A stretch of 64,000 nt of DNA, taken from contig NZ_JADJCO010000005.1 of NCBI RefSeq assembly GCF_016703145.1, forward strand, positions 930,001 to 994,000. The letters are read 5' to 3'. This document shows positions 17,351-27,800 of this stretch, in pieces; within the stretch, counting starts at the first letter, position 1, and every line of letters begins with the position of its first letter. The notes under the pieces are model-generated. The model was not told the origin of the DNA and ran no database searches. It saw only the letters and a program-made list of their open reading frames with translations. The position numbers and the translations under genes are program-made. This stretch comes from Ottowia sp. Its GTDB lineage: Bacteria; Pseudomonadota; Gammaproteobacteria; Burkholderiales; Burkholderiaceae_C.

Positions 17351-18005
17351 TCAAACACCCTGCTTGCGCTCCCGCAGGTAGTTCACGAGCAACGTCGCCA
17401 TGTCATCCTTGGTCAGCTTGCCTGCACGCTTGAGGGCGACCAGCAGATCCTGCACCGGGCCGGAACGCACGTCGTCTCCGGCCAGGCGGGTCACCGTCTC
17501 GGCCCATTGATCGGCGGCCGTCGGCTCATACCGGACCCCGTGAAAGGCCGCAAGCCCGCGCACATAGCTGCCCACATCGGTGGTCGGGAAAGGGGTCGTG
17601 CCACTCGGCTTCTTTCTGGTTGCCGTGAAGGCCCTGCGATTGCGATCATTGACGTAATGCACGGCGCCATGGTCCAGAGCCAGCTTGCGCGAAACACGAC
17701 GGTCGCCCGTATCCAGCACCAGCGTGCCATCCCCGCCGTCGATCACCTTTGCCTTGAGCTTGTGCGCCACCTCGCGCCCCAGTGTCTCGGCATCCACCCA
17801 CCGGCGTTACCTCGTGCGTGGATTCGTCCCGGCGGGCCATGGCATAGACGCCTGCGCCAAGGCGAAGCAACTCTCCATCGCGCTGAAGCGCCTTCAGCGC
17901 TTGCGAAACCTGCGATGCGCTGCCCAGGGGCGCGAGCTCGGCGCGCAGCACGACATGGCCAGATCGACGTCGAATCGACTGGCGCAGGCGGTCAGCGAGC
18001 TTCAT
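17351..18005 (-). pseudogene. AbiEi-family (DUF6088-like) antitoxin, frameshifted
   Basis: The N-terminal half, MKLADRLRQSIRRRSGHVVL and on to the VYAMARRDESTHEVTPVGG segment, is a winged-helix DNA-binding domain of the AbiEi/DUF6088 kind. The continuation lies one base out of frame from about 17797: DAETLGREVAHKLKAKVIDG through LLVNYLRERKQGV. Joined, they give about 217 residues, normal for the family. The shift is near 17797-17812. No AbiEii-type nucleotidyltransferase toxin is recognisable downstream. An upstream in-frame ATG at 18017 is an alternative start. Confidence 0.65.
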
Positions 18006-18115
18006 CGTGGAACCCATGCACCTGTCGTCTTGGTTGAGTGGCCTCGGCTTGACCCGACGAATGTCCAAGCTGGCGACTGGCAATCAAAAGAACGATGCTC
18101 CGTAGCCGGCCTGAC

Positions 18116-18625
18116 TCAGGGAATCGCCGACATGGGCAAGAACATGGGCGAAGGTGCGGGGCTCTTTTCACCCTCCAACGGCACAAAGCCCAGCTTCTGA
18201 TAGAAACCGAACGCTCCCGCGTCAGCATCCAGGTACAGGCCGTAACTTCCGATGCTCTGCGCCCCCACCTTCACGATGTCCAGCGCATGGTTCATGAGCT
18301 GCAAGCCAAGACCCTGGCCTGCATCGGCATGGTGAACCCCGAGCATGATCAAGCGCACACAGGGAATGGTTTTGGGGAGCCCGCCACGCTGCAGAGCACC
18401 CAGCGCCGACAGCGCAATGGTGTGGCTGGCGATCGTGAAGAAGCCGGCGAATCGCTGCGTGGCCCCATCCTCTTCCAGCAGCGCGTAGGCCACGCTCAAG
18501 CCCTGTTTGACCTGCTTCTTGAGTGAGTCCTTGACGAACTTGTTGATGACGGCGTGCTGGCAATCGAACTGGTTGTAGCCCCCATACTTCGCCCCCGGAT
18601 CGAAGCGAGTGATGAAAAAACTCAT
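18116..18625 (-). CDS. GNAT-family acetyltransferase toxin (TacT/AtaT-like)
   Basis: A 169-aa GNAT fold of the type II toxin group that acetylates aminoacyl-tRNA. The acetyl-CoA binding segment VRLIMLGVHHADAGQGLGLQLM is near residues 92-113 and YLDADAGAFGFYQKLGF near 130-146, with the invariant tyrosine in FYQKLGF. Its ATG overlaps the stop of the upstream DUF1778 gene as ATGA, the usual antitoxin-then-toxin order. The specific tRNA target cannot be read from the sequence. Confidence 0.88.
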   Translation of the reverse strand: MSFFITRFDPGAKYGGYNQFDCQHAVINKFVKDSLKKQVKQGLSVAYALLEEDGATQRFAGFFTIASHTIALSALGALQRGGLPKTIPCVRLIMLGVHHADAGQGLGLQLMNHALDIVKVGAQSIGSYGLYLDADAGAFGFYQKLGFVPLEGEKSPAPSPMFLPMSAIP

Positions 18626-18903
18626 TCACGCACTTTCAAGCGGGGCGTGCGGCGCAGTTCCTTCATGGCCTCGGTCGGAGCAACCGGCTTCTGCAGCACG
18701 GTGGCCAACTGCGCCTGCCCCTGCACCGAGAGCTGGATGGAGGTGTGGTCGAGCAGAATCGCACGCGCCTTTTCCATGGCGGTCGACAGCATGAAGGACG
18801 ACAGGTCCATGCCGCCCAGGACGGCAGCCTTGCTCAGCAGCTCCTTGGCTTCCTTGGTGGTCTTGAGCTCCATGCGAGCATCTTTGAGTGCGAGCGCGCC
18901 CAT
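18622..18903 (-). CDS. DUF1778 ribbon-helix-helix antitoxin (TacA-like)
   Basis: A 93-aa antitoxin paired with the GNAT toxin. The N-terminal strand and helices (ARMELKTTKEAKELLSKAAVLGGMDLSSFML) are typical of DUF1778 ribbon-helix-helix domains, and the charged C-terminal tail would wrap the toxin. GGAG stands ahead of the ATG. Such pairs repress their own promoter; an inverted repeat in the promoter region is listed separately. Confidence 0.86.
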   Translation of the reverse strand: MGALALKDARMELKTTKEAKELLSKAAVLGGMDLSSFMLSTAMEKARAILLDHTSIQLSVQGQAQLATVLQKPVAPTEAMKELRRTPRLKVRE

Positions 18904-19246
18904 GTCGGTTCTCCTAGTACAGGCCTCATATCATACGGATATCAGCCGTACAGTCAAGTCATCCGCGGGCATGCTGGACTGGCATCCCCGCCGACGCTTC
19001 AGGCGCTGACGACGTTCTGGAAAGTGCAACTCGGCCCCGATCTCAAGCGCCTTTCTGCACTTTCAGTGCAACCAAAATGCAACGCCGCCATAAATCCACG
19101 TGCAACACGTTGATTTTTCGATGATTTTTTAAGATTCCGTCCAGTCGAGCATGGGGGCAATGGACAAGCGCCAGGGCGATGCGGCAACGGACATGAGTCG
19201 ATTATCCCCGCGGCGGCCGGGCGCCCCAGGCCTTGCGCCCAGCAAA
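18904..19246. other. Intergenic region between toxin-antitoxin pair and phaB
   Basis: 343 bases. The left part is the toxin-antitoxin promoter, including the TACGG/CCGTA inverted repeat at 18934-18950. From about 19020 to 19110 there are several GTGCAAC/TGCAAC boxes like those near the integrase, which could mark an old integration boundary, followed by an AT-rich patch (19108-19140). I see no convincing gene; a 62-codon minus-strand frame at 18999-19187 has no recognisable features. Confidence 0.4.
18934..18950 (-). promoter_or_regulatory. Inverted repeat in the toxin-antitoxin promoter
   Basis: TACGG (18934-18938) and CCGTA (18946-18950) are separated by 7 bases, about 30 bp upstream of the antitoxin ATG in an AT-rich patch. 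The position suits autoregulation by the ribbon-helix-helix antitoxin. The half-sites are short, so this is only a candidate. Confidence 0.4.
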
Positions 19247-19266
19247 AACCCCGCCGAAGCGGGGTT
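19247..19266 (-). terminator. Intrinsic terminator of the pha operon
   Basis: AACCCCGC (19247-19254) and GCGGGGTT (19259-19266) form a perfect 8-bp stem with loop CGAA. On the minus strand it is followed by a run of T residues (complement of 19244-19248). It lies 25 bp after the phaB stop. Confidence 0.85.
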
Positions 19267-19290
19267 GTGCCATCGCGCGCGAAGCGCCGG

Positions 19291-20028
19291 TCAGCCCATG
19301 TGCAGGCCGCCGTTGCAGGAGAAGTCGGCGCCGGTGGTGAAGCCCGAATCCTCGCCCGACAGCCAGGCCACGATAGAGCCGATCTCCTCGGGCGCGCCCA
19401 GGCGCTTGACCGGGATGGTGGCGACGATCTTCTCCAGCACGTCGGGGCGGATGGCCTTGACCATGTCGGTGCCGATGTAGCCGGGGCTGACGGTGTTGAC
19501 GGTGACGCCCTTGCCCGCCAGCTCCTGCGCCAGCGCCATGGTGAAGCCGTGCATGCCGGCCTTGGCGGCGGAATAGTTGGTCTGGCCGGCCTGGCCCTTC
19601 TCGCCGTTGACCGAGCTGATCTGCACCACGCGGCCCCAGCCGCGTTCCACCATGTCGGGAATGACCTGCTTGGTGACGTTGAACATGCTGTTGAGGTTGG
19701 TGTCGATCACCGCGTCCCAGTCGTCGCGCGTCATCTTCAGGAACATGCGGTCGCGCGTGATGCCGGCGTTGTTGACCAGCACGTCGATGGGGCCGTGCTC
19801 GGCCTTGGCCTTGGCGAAGGCGTCGGCGGTGGACTGCCAGTCGCCGACGTTGCCGACGCTGGCGTGGAAGGTGTAGCCCAGGGCCTTCTGCTCATCCAGC
19901 CATTTCTGGAAATCGCGCGTGGGGCCACAGCCGGCGATCACCGTCATGCCCTCCTTGTGCAGGCGCTGGCAGATGGCGGTGCCGATGCCACCCATGCCGC
20001 CGGTGACGTATGCGACTCTCTTGCTCAT
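19291..20028 (-). CDS. phaB: Acetoacetyl-CoA reductase (NADPH)
   Basis: Reduces acetoacetyl-CoA to (R)-3-hydroxybutyryl-CoA, the monomer for polyhydroxybutyrate. A 245-aa short-chain dehydrogenase with the cofactor motif TGGMGGIG, NNAG, the catalytic Ser in ISSVNG, YSAAK (Tyr and Lys) and the family-specific VNTVSPGYIGTDM. It is the last gene of the phaC-phaA-phaB run, 106 bp after phaA, and is followed by a terminator. Confidence 0.96.
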   Translation of the reverse strand: MSKRVAYVTGGMGGIGTAICQRLHKEGMTVIAGCGPTRDFQKWLDEQKALGYTFHASVGNVGDWQSTADAFAKAKAEHGPIDVLVNNAGITRDRMFLKMTRDDWDAVIDTNLNSMFNVTKQVIPDMVERGWGRVVQISSVNGEKGQAGQTNYSAAKAGMHGFTMALAQELAGKGVTVNTVSPGYIGTDMVKAIRPDVLEKIVATIPVKRLGAPEEIGSIVAWLSGEDSGFTTGADFSCNGGLHMG

Positions 20029-20064
20029 GTGCTATCTCCTCGTGTGTTGACTATCAAAATAAGA

Positions 20065-20093
20065 GCTGTCCGCGCAGAACCGGCGCGGACAGC
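20065..20093 (-). repeat. Intercistronic hairpin between phaA and phaB, variant of the dispersed repeat
   Basis: GCTGTCCGCGC (20065-20075) and GCGCGGACAGC (20083-20093) make a perfect 11-bp stem with a 7-base loop. The preceding AATAAGAGCTGTC matches the head of the dispersed element (compare 21340 and 56245). It could set the relative mRNA levels of phaA and phaB. Confidence 0.6.
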
Positions 20094-20134
20094 GGGGCGA
20101 TTCGATCAAATTTCGTGCAGCGTGGGACGGGTGG

Positions 20135-21325
<1,191 letters not shown>

Positions 21326-21335
21326 GGTTACGCTC

Positions 21336-21378
21336 TCCTTTTAATAGCTGTCAGCGTAATATCCACGCCGACATATGG
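21336..21378 (+). repeat. Short dispersed repeat, copy between phaC and phaA
   Basis: TTTTAATAGCTGTCAGCGTA followed by ATATCCACGCCGACATATGGG is one of the clearest copies. It fills most of the 69-bp gap between the phaC stop and the phaA ribosome-binding site. Confidence 0.65.
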
Positions 21379-21394
21379 GGGTTATGATCAAAAA

Positions 21395-23143
21395 TCACGC
21401 CTTGGCCTTGACGTAGCGCCCGGGCGCCGGCTCAAGCGCCTTGTAGCGCGGCGCGTGGCCGTAGGCCTTGGGCGCGGCGACCTGCTTGCCGGCATGGCTC
21501 TTGAGCCAATCCGACCAGTCGGTCCACCAACTGCCGGGGGTTTCGGTGGCGCCGTCGATCCAGTCGGCTACCTTGCGCGGGAACTTGCCGTCGTCGCGCA
21601 CCCAGTGGCTGCGCTTCTTGGCCGCGGGCGGGTTGATGACGCCCGCGATGTGGCCCGACGAACCCATCATGAAGCGCTTCTTGCCCGGCAGCACCTGCGT
21701 GCTGGCGTAGGCGCCGCCGATGGGCACGATGTGGTCCTCGCGCGAGCCGTAGAGGTAGACCGGCAGATCAACCAGGTCGAGGTTGATCTTCTCGCCGCAC
21801 ACGGTGGCCGCGCCGGGCTTGATGAGGTCGTTCTGCAGGTAGGTGTGGCGCAGATACCAGGCGTAGAAGGGGCCGGGCAGGTTGGTGGCGTCGCTGTTCC
21901 AGTAAAGCAGATCGAATGGCGGCGGCGTCTCGCCCTTGAGGTAGTTGCCCACCACATAGTTCCAGACCAGATCGTTCGGGCGCAGAAAGCTGAAGGTGGA
22001 TGCCATGTCCTTGCCCGCCATCAGGCCGCGCTGCCCCATCTGCATCTCGCGGAAACGCACGAAGGCTTCGTCGATGAACACGTCCAGGATGCCGGTATCG
22101 GTGAAGTCCAGCAGCGTGGTCAGCAGCGTGGCGCTGGCCACCGGTTTTTCGCCGCGCGCGGCCAGCACCGCCAGCGCGGTGGTCAGGATGGTGCCGCCCA
22201 CGCAGAAGCCCAGCGCGTTGATCTGCTCGGCGCCGGTGACGTCCTTCACGGTGCGGATGGCCTGGATGGCGCCGTCCTCGATGTAGTTGTCCCAGGTCTT
22301 GGCGGCCAGGCTCTCGTCGGGGTTGCGCCAGCTGACGACGAAGGTGCGCATGCCCTGGCTGACGGCGTAGCGGATCATCGAGTTCTCGGGCTGCAGGTCG
22401 AGAATGTAGAACTTGTTGATGCACGGCGGCACCATCAAGAACGGCCGCTCGTGCACCTTGGCGGTGAGCGGCTTGTATTCGATGAGCTGGAACAGCTCGT
22501 TCTCGAACACCACGGCGCCTTCGGTGGTGGCGACGTTGCGGCCGACCTCGAACAGGCTCTCGTCGGTCATCGAGACATGGCCCTGGCGCATGTCGTGCAG
22601 CATGTTCTGCACGCCCTTGGCCAGGCTCTCGCCCTTGGTCTCGATCGCCTTGCGCTGGGCCTCGGGGTTGAACGCCAGGAAGTTGCTGGGCGCGGCGGCG
22701 GCCATCCACTGCTCGACGGCGAAGCGCAGGCGGGCCTTGGTCTTGGCGTCGCCCTCGGCCGCCTCGGCCAGCGCCATCAGCGTGCGGGCGTTGAGCAGGT
22801 ACACCGCAGCGGAAAACGAGGCCAGCGGGTTGCGTGCCCAGGCGTCGCCCTTGAAGCGCTTGTCCTTCAGCGAGAAGTTGGCCTGCAGGGTCTGGTTCCA
22901 GAGCTCGGAGGCCTCGCGCACGTAGTCCTGCTGGATCTGCAGCAGCTTGCCGGGCGCGAAGCCCACTTGCGGTGGGTCGCCGCCCTGGGGCATCAGGCCC
23001 ATGCCGCCGAGGTCAAGGTTGCGCAATTGCTGGAGGGCCTTGGCCCAGCCGTCGCCCAAGCCGAGTTCAAGCGATTGCGACAAGGCCGGGGGTAGCGCGG
23101 CGGTCATCTGCTGCCACAGCGCGGCAGGCTGGTTCGGGGTCAT
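21395..23143 (-). CDS. phaC: Class I polyhydroxyalkanoate synthase
   Basis: Polymerises (R)-3-hydroxyacyl-CoA into storage granules. The 582-aa length is normal for class I. The lipase-box variant is GFCVGG with nucleophile C314. The downstream segment VYLYGSREDHIVPIGGAYAS supplies the catalytic Asp and SSGHIAGVINPP the catalytic His; FVVSWRNPD is a family block. First gene of the pha cluster, with phaA and phaB directly downstream, so short-chain (3-hydroxybutyrate) polymer is the expected product. Confidence 0.96.
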   Translation of the reverse strand: MTPNQPAALWQQMTAALPPALSQSLELGLGDGWAKALQQLRNLDLGGMGLMPQGGDPPQVGFAPGKLLQIQQDYVREASELWNQTLQANFSLKDKRFKGDAWARNPLASFSAAVYLLNARTLMALAEAAEGDAKTKARLRFAVEQWMAAAAPSNFLAFNPEAQRKAIETKGESLAKGVQNMLHDMRQGHVSMTDESLFEVGRNVATTEGAVVFENELFQLIEYKPLTAKVHERPFLMVPPCINKFYILDLQPENSMIRYAVSQGMRTFVVSWRNPDESLAAKTWDNYIEDGAIQAIRTVKDVTGAEQINALGFCVGGTILTTALAVLAARGEKPVASATLLTTLLDFTDTGILDVFIDEAFVRFREMQMGQRGLMAGKDMASTFSFLRPNDLVWNYVVGNYLKGETPPPFDLLYWNSDATNLPGPFYAWYLRHTYLQNDLIKPGAATVCGEKINLDLVDLPVYLYGSREDHIVPIGGAYASTQVLPGKKRFMMGSSGHIAGVINPPAAKKRSHWVRDDGKFPRKVADWIDGATETPGSWWTDWSDWLKSHAGKQVAAPKAYGHAPRYKALEPAPGRYVKAKA

Positions 23144-23286
23144 GCGTTGTCTCCTTGCGATCCGATTGTTCTATGGGCAGCGACGCGCCCGGCGAGTCAG
23201 GGCCCATCGCCGACAGTATCGCCGACCTGCCCGACGCGGGACTGACACGCCGCCAATATACGCTGGGTTCGGGGCCGTCGGCCCGC

Positions 23287-24093
23287 TCATGCGCGCCAGA
23301 TGCAGGCCGCCATGCGTCCGCTGCCGCCCAGCACGGCCTGGTCGCGCCGGTGCGAGAACCAGCGCTGGCGCTGCGTCACGGTGCACCAGGGCGCGCTGCC
23401 GTCGTTGCCGTGCACCCGCACGACGCCCTGCGCGGCCAGGCGCCGACGCGCCAGCGCGGCCAGGTCGGCCAGGTACTTGCCGCCGCCCAGCGGCTGAAAG
23501 CACGCGCCAGCGCCAGCATCGGCCGCCACGAAGGCCGCGCGCACCTCGGCGCCGACTTCGAAGGCATGCGGACCGATGCAGGGGCCGAGCCAGGCGATGA
23601 TCTCGTTTGCTTCGTTATTGATAGCTGATGGCGCAATATCCACACCGGCTAAAGCCAGAAAACGCTTCAGAGTTTGCTCCAGCACCCCGCCCGCCAGTCC
23701 GCGCCAGCCCGCGTGCGCGGCGGCCACGGCGCGGCCCCGCGCGTCGGTCAGCAGCACCGGCAGGCAGTCGGCCACCAGGATGGTGCAGGCCACGCCGCGC
23801 CGCACGGTCATGGCGGCGTCGGCGGTGGCGCCGTCTGGCGTGCTCTCTTCCAGCTCGGCCACGGCGACACCGTGCACCTGCCGCAGGAACACCGGGCGGG
23901 CGCCCAGTTCGCGCCGCAGCCGCGCGCGGTTGGCGCTGACGGCGGCGGGCGCGTCGCCGACGTGGTCGCCCAGGTTGAGGAAGTCCCAGGGCGCGACCGA
24001 CGCACCCTCGCCCGGACCCTCGCCGCGCGTGGTGAAGACCGCCCGCACGCCGCCCGGCGCGGGCCAATCGGGAACGAGCCAGCCGGGGGGCAC
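23287..24093 (-). CDS. pgeF: Peptidoglycan editing factor PgeF (YfiH, multicopper-oxidase-like laccase domain), with repeat-derived insertion
   Basis: YfiH-family enzyme of 268 aa that removes wrongly placed amino acids from peptidoglycan precursors; homologues have also been reported to act on purine nucleosides. Conserved sites are LRQVHGV, VADCLPVLL (Cys), AAAHAGWRGL (His) and WLGPCIGPHAFEVG (Cys). The GTG start (24093) shares one base with the maiA stop. Residues at about 145-163 (GVDIAPSAINNEANEIIAW) are longer than in relatives and are encoded by a copy of the dispersed DNA repeat, which inserted in frame next to the active-site loop. The C-terminal part also departs somewhat from relatives. 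Confidence 0.85.
   Translation of the reverse strand: MPPGWLVPDWPAPGGVRAVFTTRGEGPGEGASVAPWDFLNLGDHVGDAPAAVSANRARLRRELGARPVFLRQVHGVAVAELEESTPDGATADAAMTVRRGVACTILVADCLPVLLTDARGRAVAAAHAGWRGLAGGVLEQTLKRFLALAGVDIAPSAINNEANEIIAWLGPCIGPHAFEVGAEVRAAFVAADAGAGACFQPLGGGKYLADLAALARRRLAAQGVVRVHGNDGSAPWCTVTQRQRWFSHRRDQAVLGGSGRMAACIWRA
23610..23662 (+). repeat. Short dispersed repeat inside the pgeF reading frame
   Basis: TTATTGATAGCTGATGGCGC followed by AATATCCACACCGGCTAAAG is a full copy of the dispersed element, here antisense to and in frame with pgeF. It adds roughly a dozen codons without a stop. Confidence 0.65.
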
Positions 24094-24731
24094 TACTCGG
24101 CGTCCGGGCAGGCCGAGGGCTGGGCCTGCTGGAAGGCATCCAGCCTCATGCAGGCGTCGAACACGCCCAGGGTGAGCGGCAGGCCGGACAGGTCGCAGTC
24201 GAAACGCTGGGCGTTGAAGATCTGCGGCACCAGGCAGCAGTCGGCCAAGGTGGGCGTGTCGCCGTGGCTGAAGGTGCCGGGCCGCTCGGCCAGGTGCGCC
24301 TCGTACGACGCCAGGCCCAGGCACACCCAGTGCCGGTACCAGTCGTTCTTGGCCTCGTCGCTCGCCTGCAGATCGCGCACCAGGTACTTGAGCACGCGCA
24401 GGTTGTTGAGCGGATGGATCTCGCAGGCGACGATCTGCGTCAGCGCCCGCACCCGCGCCCGCCCCAGGGGGTCGGCGGGCAGCAGCGCCGGCGGCTGGGG
24501 GTGGACTTCGTCCAGGTATTCGATGATGGCCATGGACTGCGTCAGGCGCTGGCCGCCCGCCAGCTCCAGCACCGGCACCAGTTGCTCGGCCGTCAACGAA
24601 GCGAAGCCAGGCTGCTGGTGCTCGCCCCGGGGCAGGTGCACGGGCACGTAGTCGTGGGCCAGGCCCTTCAGCCGCAGCGCGATGCGCACGCGGAACGACG
24701 CGGAGGAGCGGAAGTAGCTGTAGAGTTTCAT
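24093..24731 (-). CDS. maiA: Maleylacetoacetate isomerase (zeta-class glutathione S-transferase)
   Basis: Isomerises maleylacetoacetate to fumarylacetoacetate with glutathione, in tyrosine/homogentisate breakdown or related pathways. 212 aa from ATG 24731. The zeta-class active-site motif is SSASFRVRIALRLKG (residues 8-22), followed by the thioredoxin-fold QSMAIIEYLDE and the C-terminal TLADCCLVPQ. No other homogentisate genes are nearby. pgeF follows with a one-base overlap. Confidence 0.88.
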   Translation of the reverse strand: MKLYSYFRSSASFRVRIALRLKGLAHDYVPVHLPRGEHQQPGFASLTAEQLVPVLELAGGQRLTQSMAIIEYLDEVHPQPPALLPADPLGRARVRALTQIVACEIHPLNNLRVLKYLVRDLQASDEAKNDWYRHWVCLGLASYEAHLAERPGTFSHGDTPTLADCCLVPQIFNAQRFDCDLSGLPLTLGVFDACMRLDAFQQAQPSACPDAE

Positions 24732-24751
24732 GGACGACAGAATACACAGCC

Positions 24752-24811
24752 ATGCCCGTTCATGCGGGCGCGCACTCCTTCGCATGAACGACGACAACGC
24801 AGCGTTGTCGT
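24752..24811. promoter_or_regulatory. Overlapping palindromes between divergent maiA and the GMC gene
   Basis: Two perfect inverted repeats lie in the 130-bp divergent gap: TTCATGCG (24759-24766) with CGCATGAA (24781-24788), and ACGACAACGC (24791-24800) with GCGTTGTCGT (24802-24811) around a single central A. GCCCG/CGGGC (24754-24768) adds a third. Such clustered dyads suggest binding of one or more dimeric repressors controlling one or both genes. Confidence 0.5.
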
Positions 24812-24861
24812 GCTGGAATGCCCGGTCCGAACCACTGCCGCACATCATCCCTTCCACACCC

Positions 24862-27800
24862 ATGGCCGTGACCGATCCTCCCGCGCGGGCAGCCTCCTGG
24901 CTCGCCAGCGATCTCGTCGAGTGGATCGATGAGGTGCTGCGCGCGGGACCGGCCGCGCTCGACGACGAGGGCCATCACTTCGACGTCGTGATCGTCGGCA
25001 GCGGCTATGGCGGCGGCATCGTCCTGGAGGAACTGGCCGGCTACGCGCGGCCCGGCGCACCGCACGGCGCGCCCCTGCGCATCGCCCTGCTCGAGCGCGG
25101 CAACGAGTACCTGCCAGGCGCCTTCCCCTCGCGCCTGGCCGATCTGCCCGGCCACCTGCGCTACAGCAGCCCGGACTCGCCCGCGGTCGGCGGCCGCGCG
25201 ACCGGCCTGTTCGACCTGCGCCTGGGGCCCGACATGGGCGTCGTGCTCGCCAACGGCCTGGGTGGCGGGTCGCTGATCAACGCTGGCGTCATGGCGGCGC
25301 CGCTGCCCGAGGTCTTCGAGGACCCGCGCTGGCCCGCCGCCCTGCGGGCCGACCCGGGACTGGGCGCCGCGCTCGGGGCCATGCAGTCCCACCTGGGCGC
25401 GCAGGCGGCGCCGGTGCTCGGCGGCCGCCTGGCGGCGCTCGACGGGTTGGCGCCGTCGGCGCGGCGCCGATCACGGTGGCCCTGTCGGATGCCGGCGACC
25501 TGCGCGCCTGCAACCAGTGCGGGGACTGCGCGACGGGGTGCAACTTCGGCGCCAAGCGCTCGATCGACGTGGGCCCGATCGCCAACGCCCGCCGCCGCCA
25601 CGACGCCCGCCGGCTGCGGGTGATCACCGGCGCCACCGCGCGCAGCTTCCGGCCGTCGGGCGAGGGCTGGCGCCTGCAGGTCGAGCACACCGACCCCAGC
25701 CTGCGCGACCGCGCCCAGGTCCGCTGCGACATCTCGACGCGGCTGCTGATCGTCTGCGCGGGCACCTTCGGCAGCACCGAGCTGCTGCTGCGCGCGCGGG
25801 CCGACGGCCTCGAGGGCTTGTCGCCGACGTTGGGGACCGGCTTCTCGGGCAACGGGGACCACCTCGTGCTGCTCGATGGCACGCCGCAGCCCGTGCGGGC
25901 CGTGGCGGACGAGGAACAGGCCTTCGGTGCCCGCGCCGTCGGGCCGACGATCACGCGGAGCCTCGACCTGAGGCGCGACCCGGAGCAGGCCTGCGTGATC
26001 CAGGATCTCGCGATCCCCGGCCCCCTGCGGCGGCTGTTCGAGGAAGTGGCCGCGTACACGGGGATGATGGATCGGCTCATGCGCGTCGATCGGCAGACCT
26101 ACGGGCCAAACGAGAACCCGCCTGATCCCAATGGGCGCTGCCCTTCGGCCGTCGACCACGCCCTGGTCCTGGCGGTGATCGGCCGCGACGATTCGGCCGG
26201 CCGCCTCGATCTGCCGAGCGACGGGGCGGACGCCGAGGTCGGCACCCTCACCGTGCGCTGGCCCGGCGCGGGGACCGATCCGGGCATCGACGCCCTGCTC
26301 GAACGGGTCGCCCGCCTGGCCGGCGCCGGCGCCGCGGCGCCGGATCGGCCGACCCCCGTCCTGCACGCGAATCCGCTGTGGCGGCCGTTGCCGGGGCCGG
26401 TCGAGAACATGCTGGGCGCGGCGCGCGGCCCCCTCGTCTCGGTCCACCCCCTGGGCGGCTGCCGGATGGGAGACACGGTGCACCACGGCGTTGTCGATCA
26501 CCTGGGCCGGGTGTTCCGCGGCGACCAGACGGACACCTTCGCGGGGCTGGTGGTGCTGGACGGCTCGATCATCCCCGTGTGCCTGGGCATCAACCCGGCC
26601 CTGACCATCGCCACCCTGGCGCGCCGCGCCATCCGGCGCCTGCGCGATCACCATTGGCGCTTCCAGCCGGCCGTCGCCGGCCCGGCACCGGCCGTTGATG
26701 CCACCTGGCCGCCCCGCCCGGTTTTCCGGCCCATGCCGGACGCGCAGGCGATCAACCCGACCCGCTTCGAGATCACGGAGAGAATGCAGGCGCGGGCCAG
26801 GATCGCGCACGCCGGGCGACGAACGGAAGCCCTGGTCACGGTCGAGCTCTGGTTCCGGCCCTTCACCCTGGCCGACGTGGCCGGGCGCGCCGCCGAACGC
26901 CGGCTGGAGGTCGATCCGGCGCGCAGCCGACTGCGGGTCGTGACCTGGGCCGACGCAAGCGAGCCGGACGCCTCCGCGTCCGGCAAACTGCTGCTGGAGG
27001 CTCCGCTGAGCGGCTCGATGCAGCTCTTCGCCCATGAGGCATCGGGGCGCTGGCGCCGCACGCTGCGGGCCTCTCTCGCCTGGCTGCGCAACCGCGCGGT
27101 GCGCGACCTCTTCAGCGGCGACTCGCTGCGCTCGCTGGTGTCGGGGAGCTGCGCGACTGGATTCCGCAAACGCTCAACCTCGCTTCGCGCGCGGGGGACC
27201 GGCGCCTGCTGCGCTACGAACTGGAGATCGGCGCGCCCGCCAGTGGCCTGCTGCTGGATGATCCTGCCGCCTGGACCGGACGGCGCATCCGCGCGACCAA
27301 GACCCTCACCTACGCCGTGGCCTGCAACCCGGCCGGCCAACTGCTCGAAGCCCGGATCGACGCGTTCCCGCGATCCCGCGCGCTGCGCGTGCGCGGGCCG
27401 TTCAGGGTCGATCTGCCCTACTTTGGCCAAGTCGCCGTGCCCCTTCTGCGCATCGTCGAGCAGCACGATCACGTGCGCGGGCTGGTCGATATGGCGAGCC
27501 TGCTGGCGTACTTCGGCCGCACCATCGTGCCGCTGCACGCTTGGTCGTTCCGCCTGCCCGACCGGCCGCGCCTGCCGCTGCCCAAGGACCCACGCCTGCC
27601 GCGGCGCCTGCCGGGACTGCCGCCGCCGCGCATCGTGTGGCTGCCGATGAGCGATGGCCGGCCCGTGCGGCTCACGCACTACGCGCCGCCGGCCGGCGTC
27701 ATGGCACGCCCCGATCCGGTGCTGGCCCTGCATGGCTACAGCGCCAGCGGAACGACCTTCGCCCACGAAGCCCTTCCCGAGGGCGGCCTCGCCGGCGCGC

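Noticed and set aside
18999..19187. 62-codon minus-strand frame as a possible integrase remnant
   Set aside because: No catalytic motif or convincing similarity to the nearby integrase; only shared GTGCAAC boxes remain as a hint.
24784..24861. Earlier ATG for the GMC oxidoreductase at 24784
   Set aside because: It lies within the promoter palindromes and the added residues do not resemble the family; ATG 24862 is preferred.
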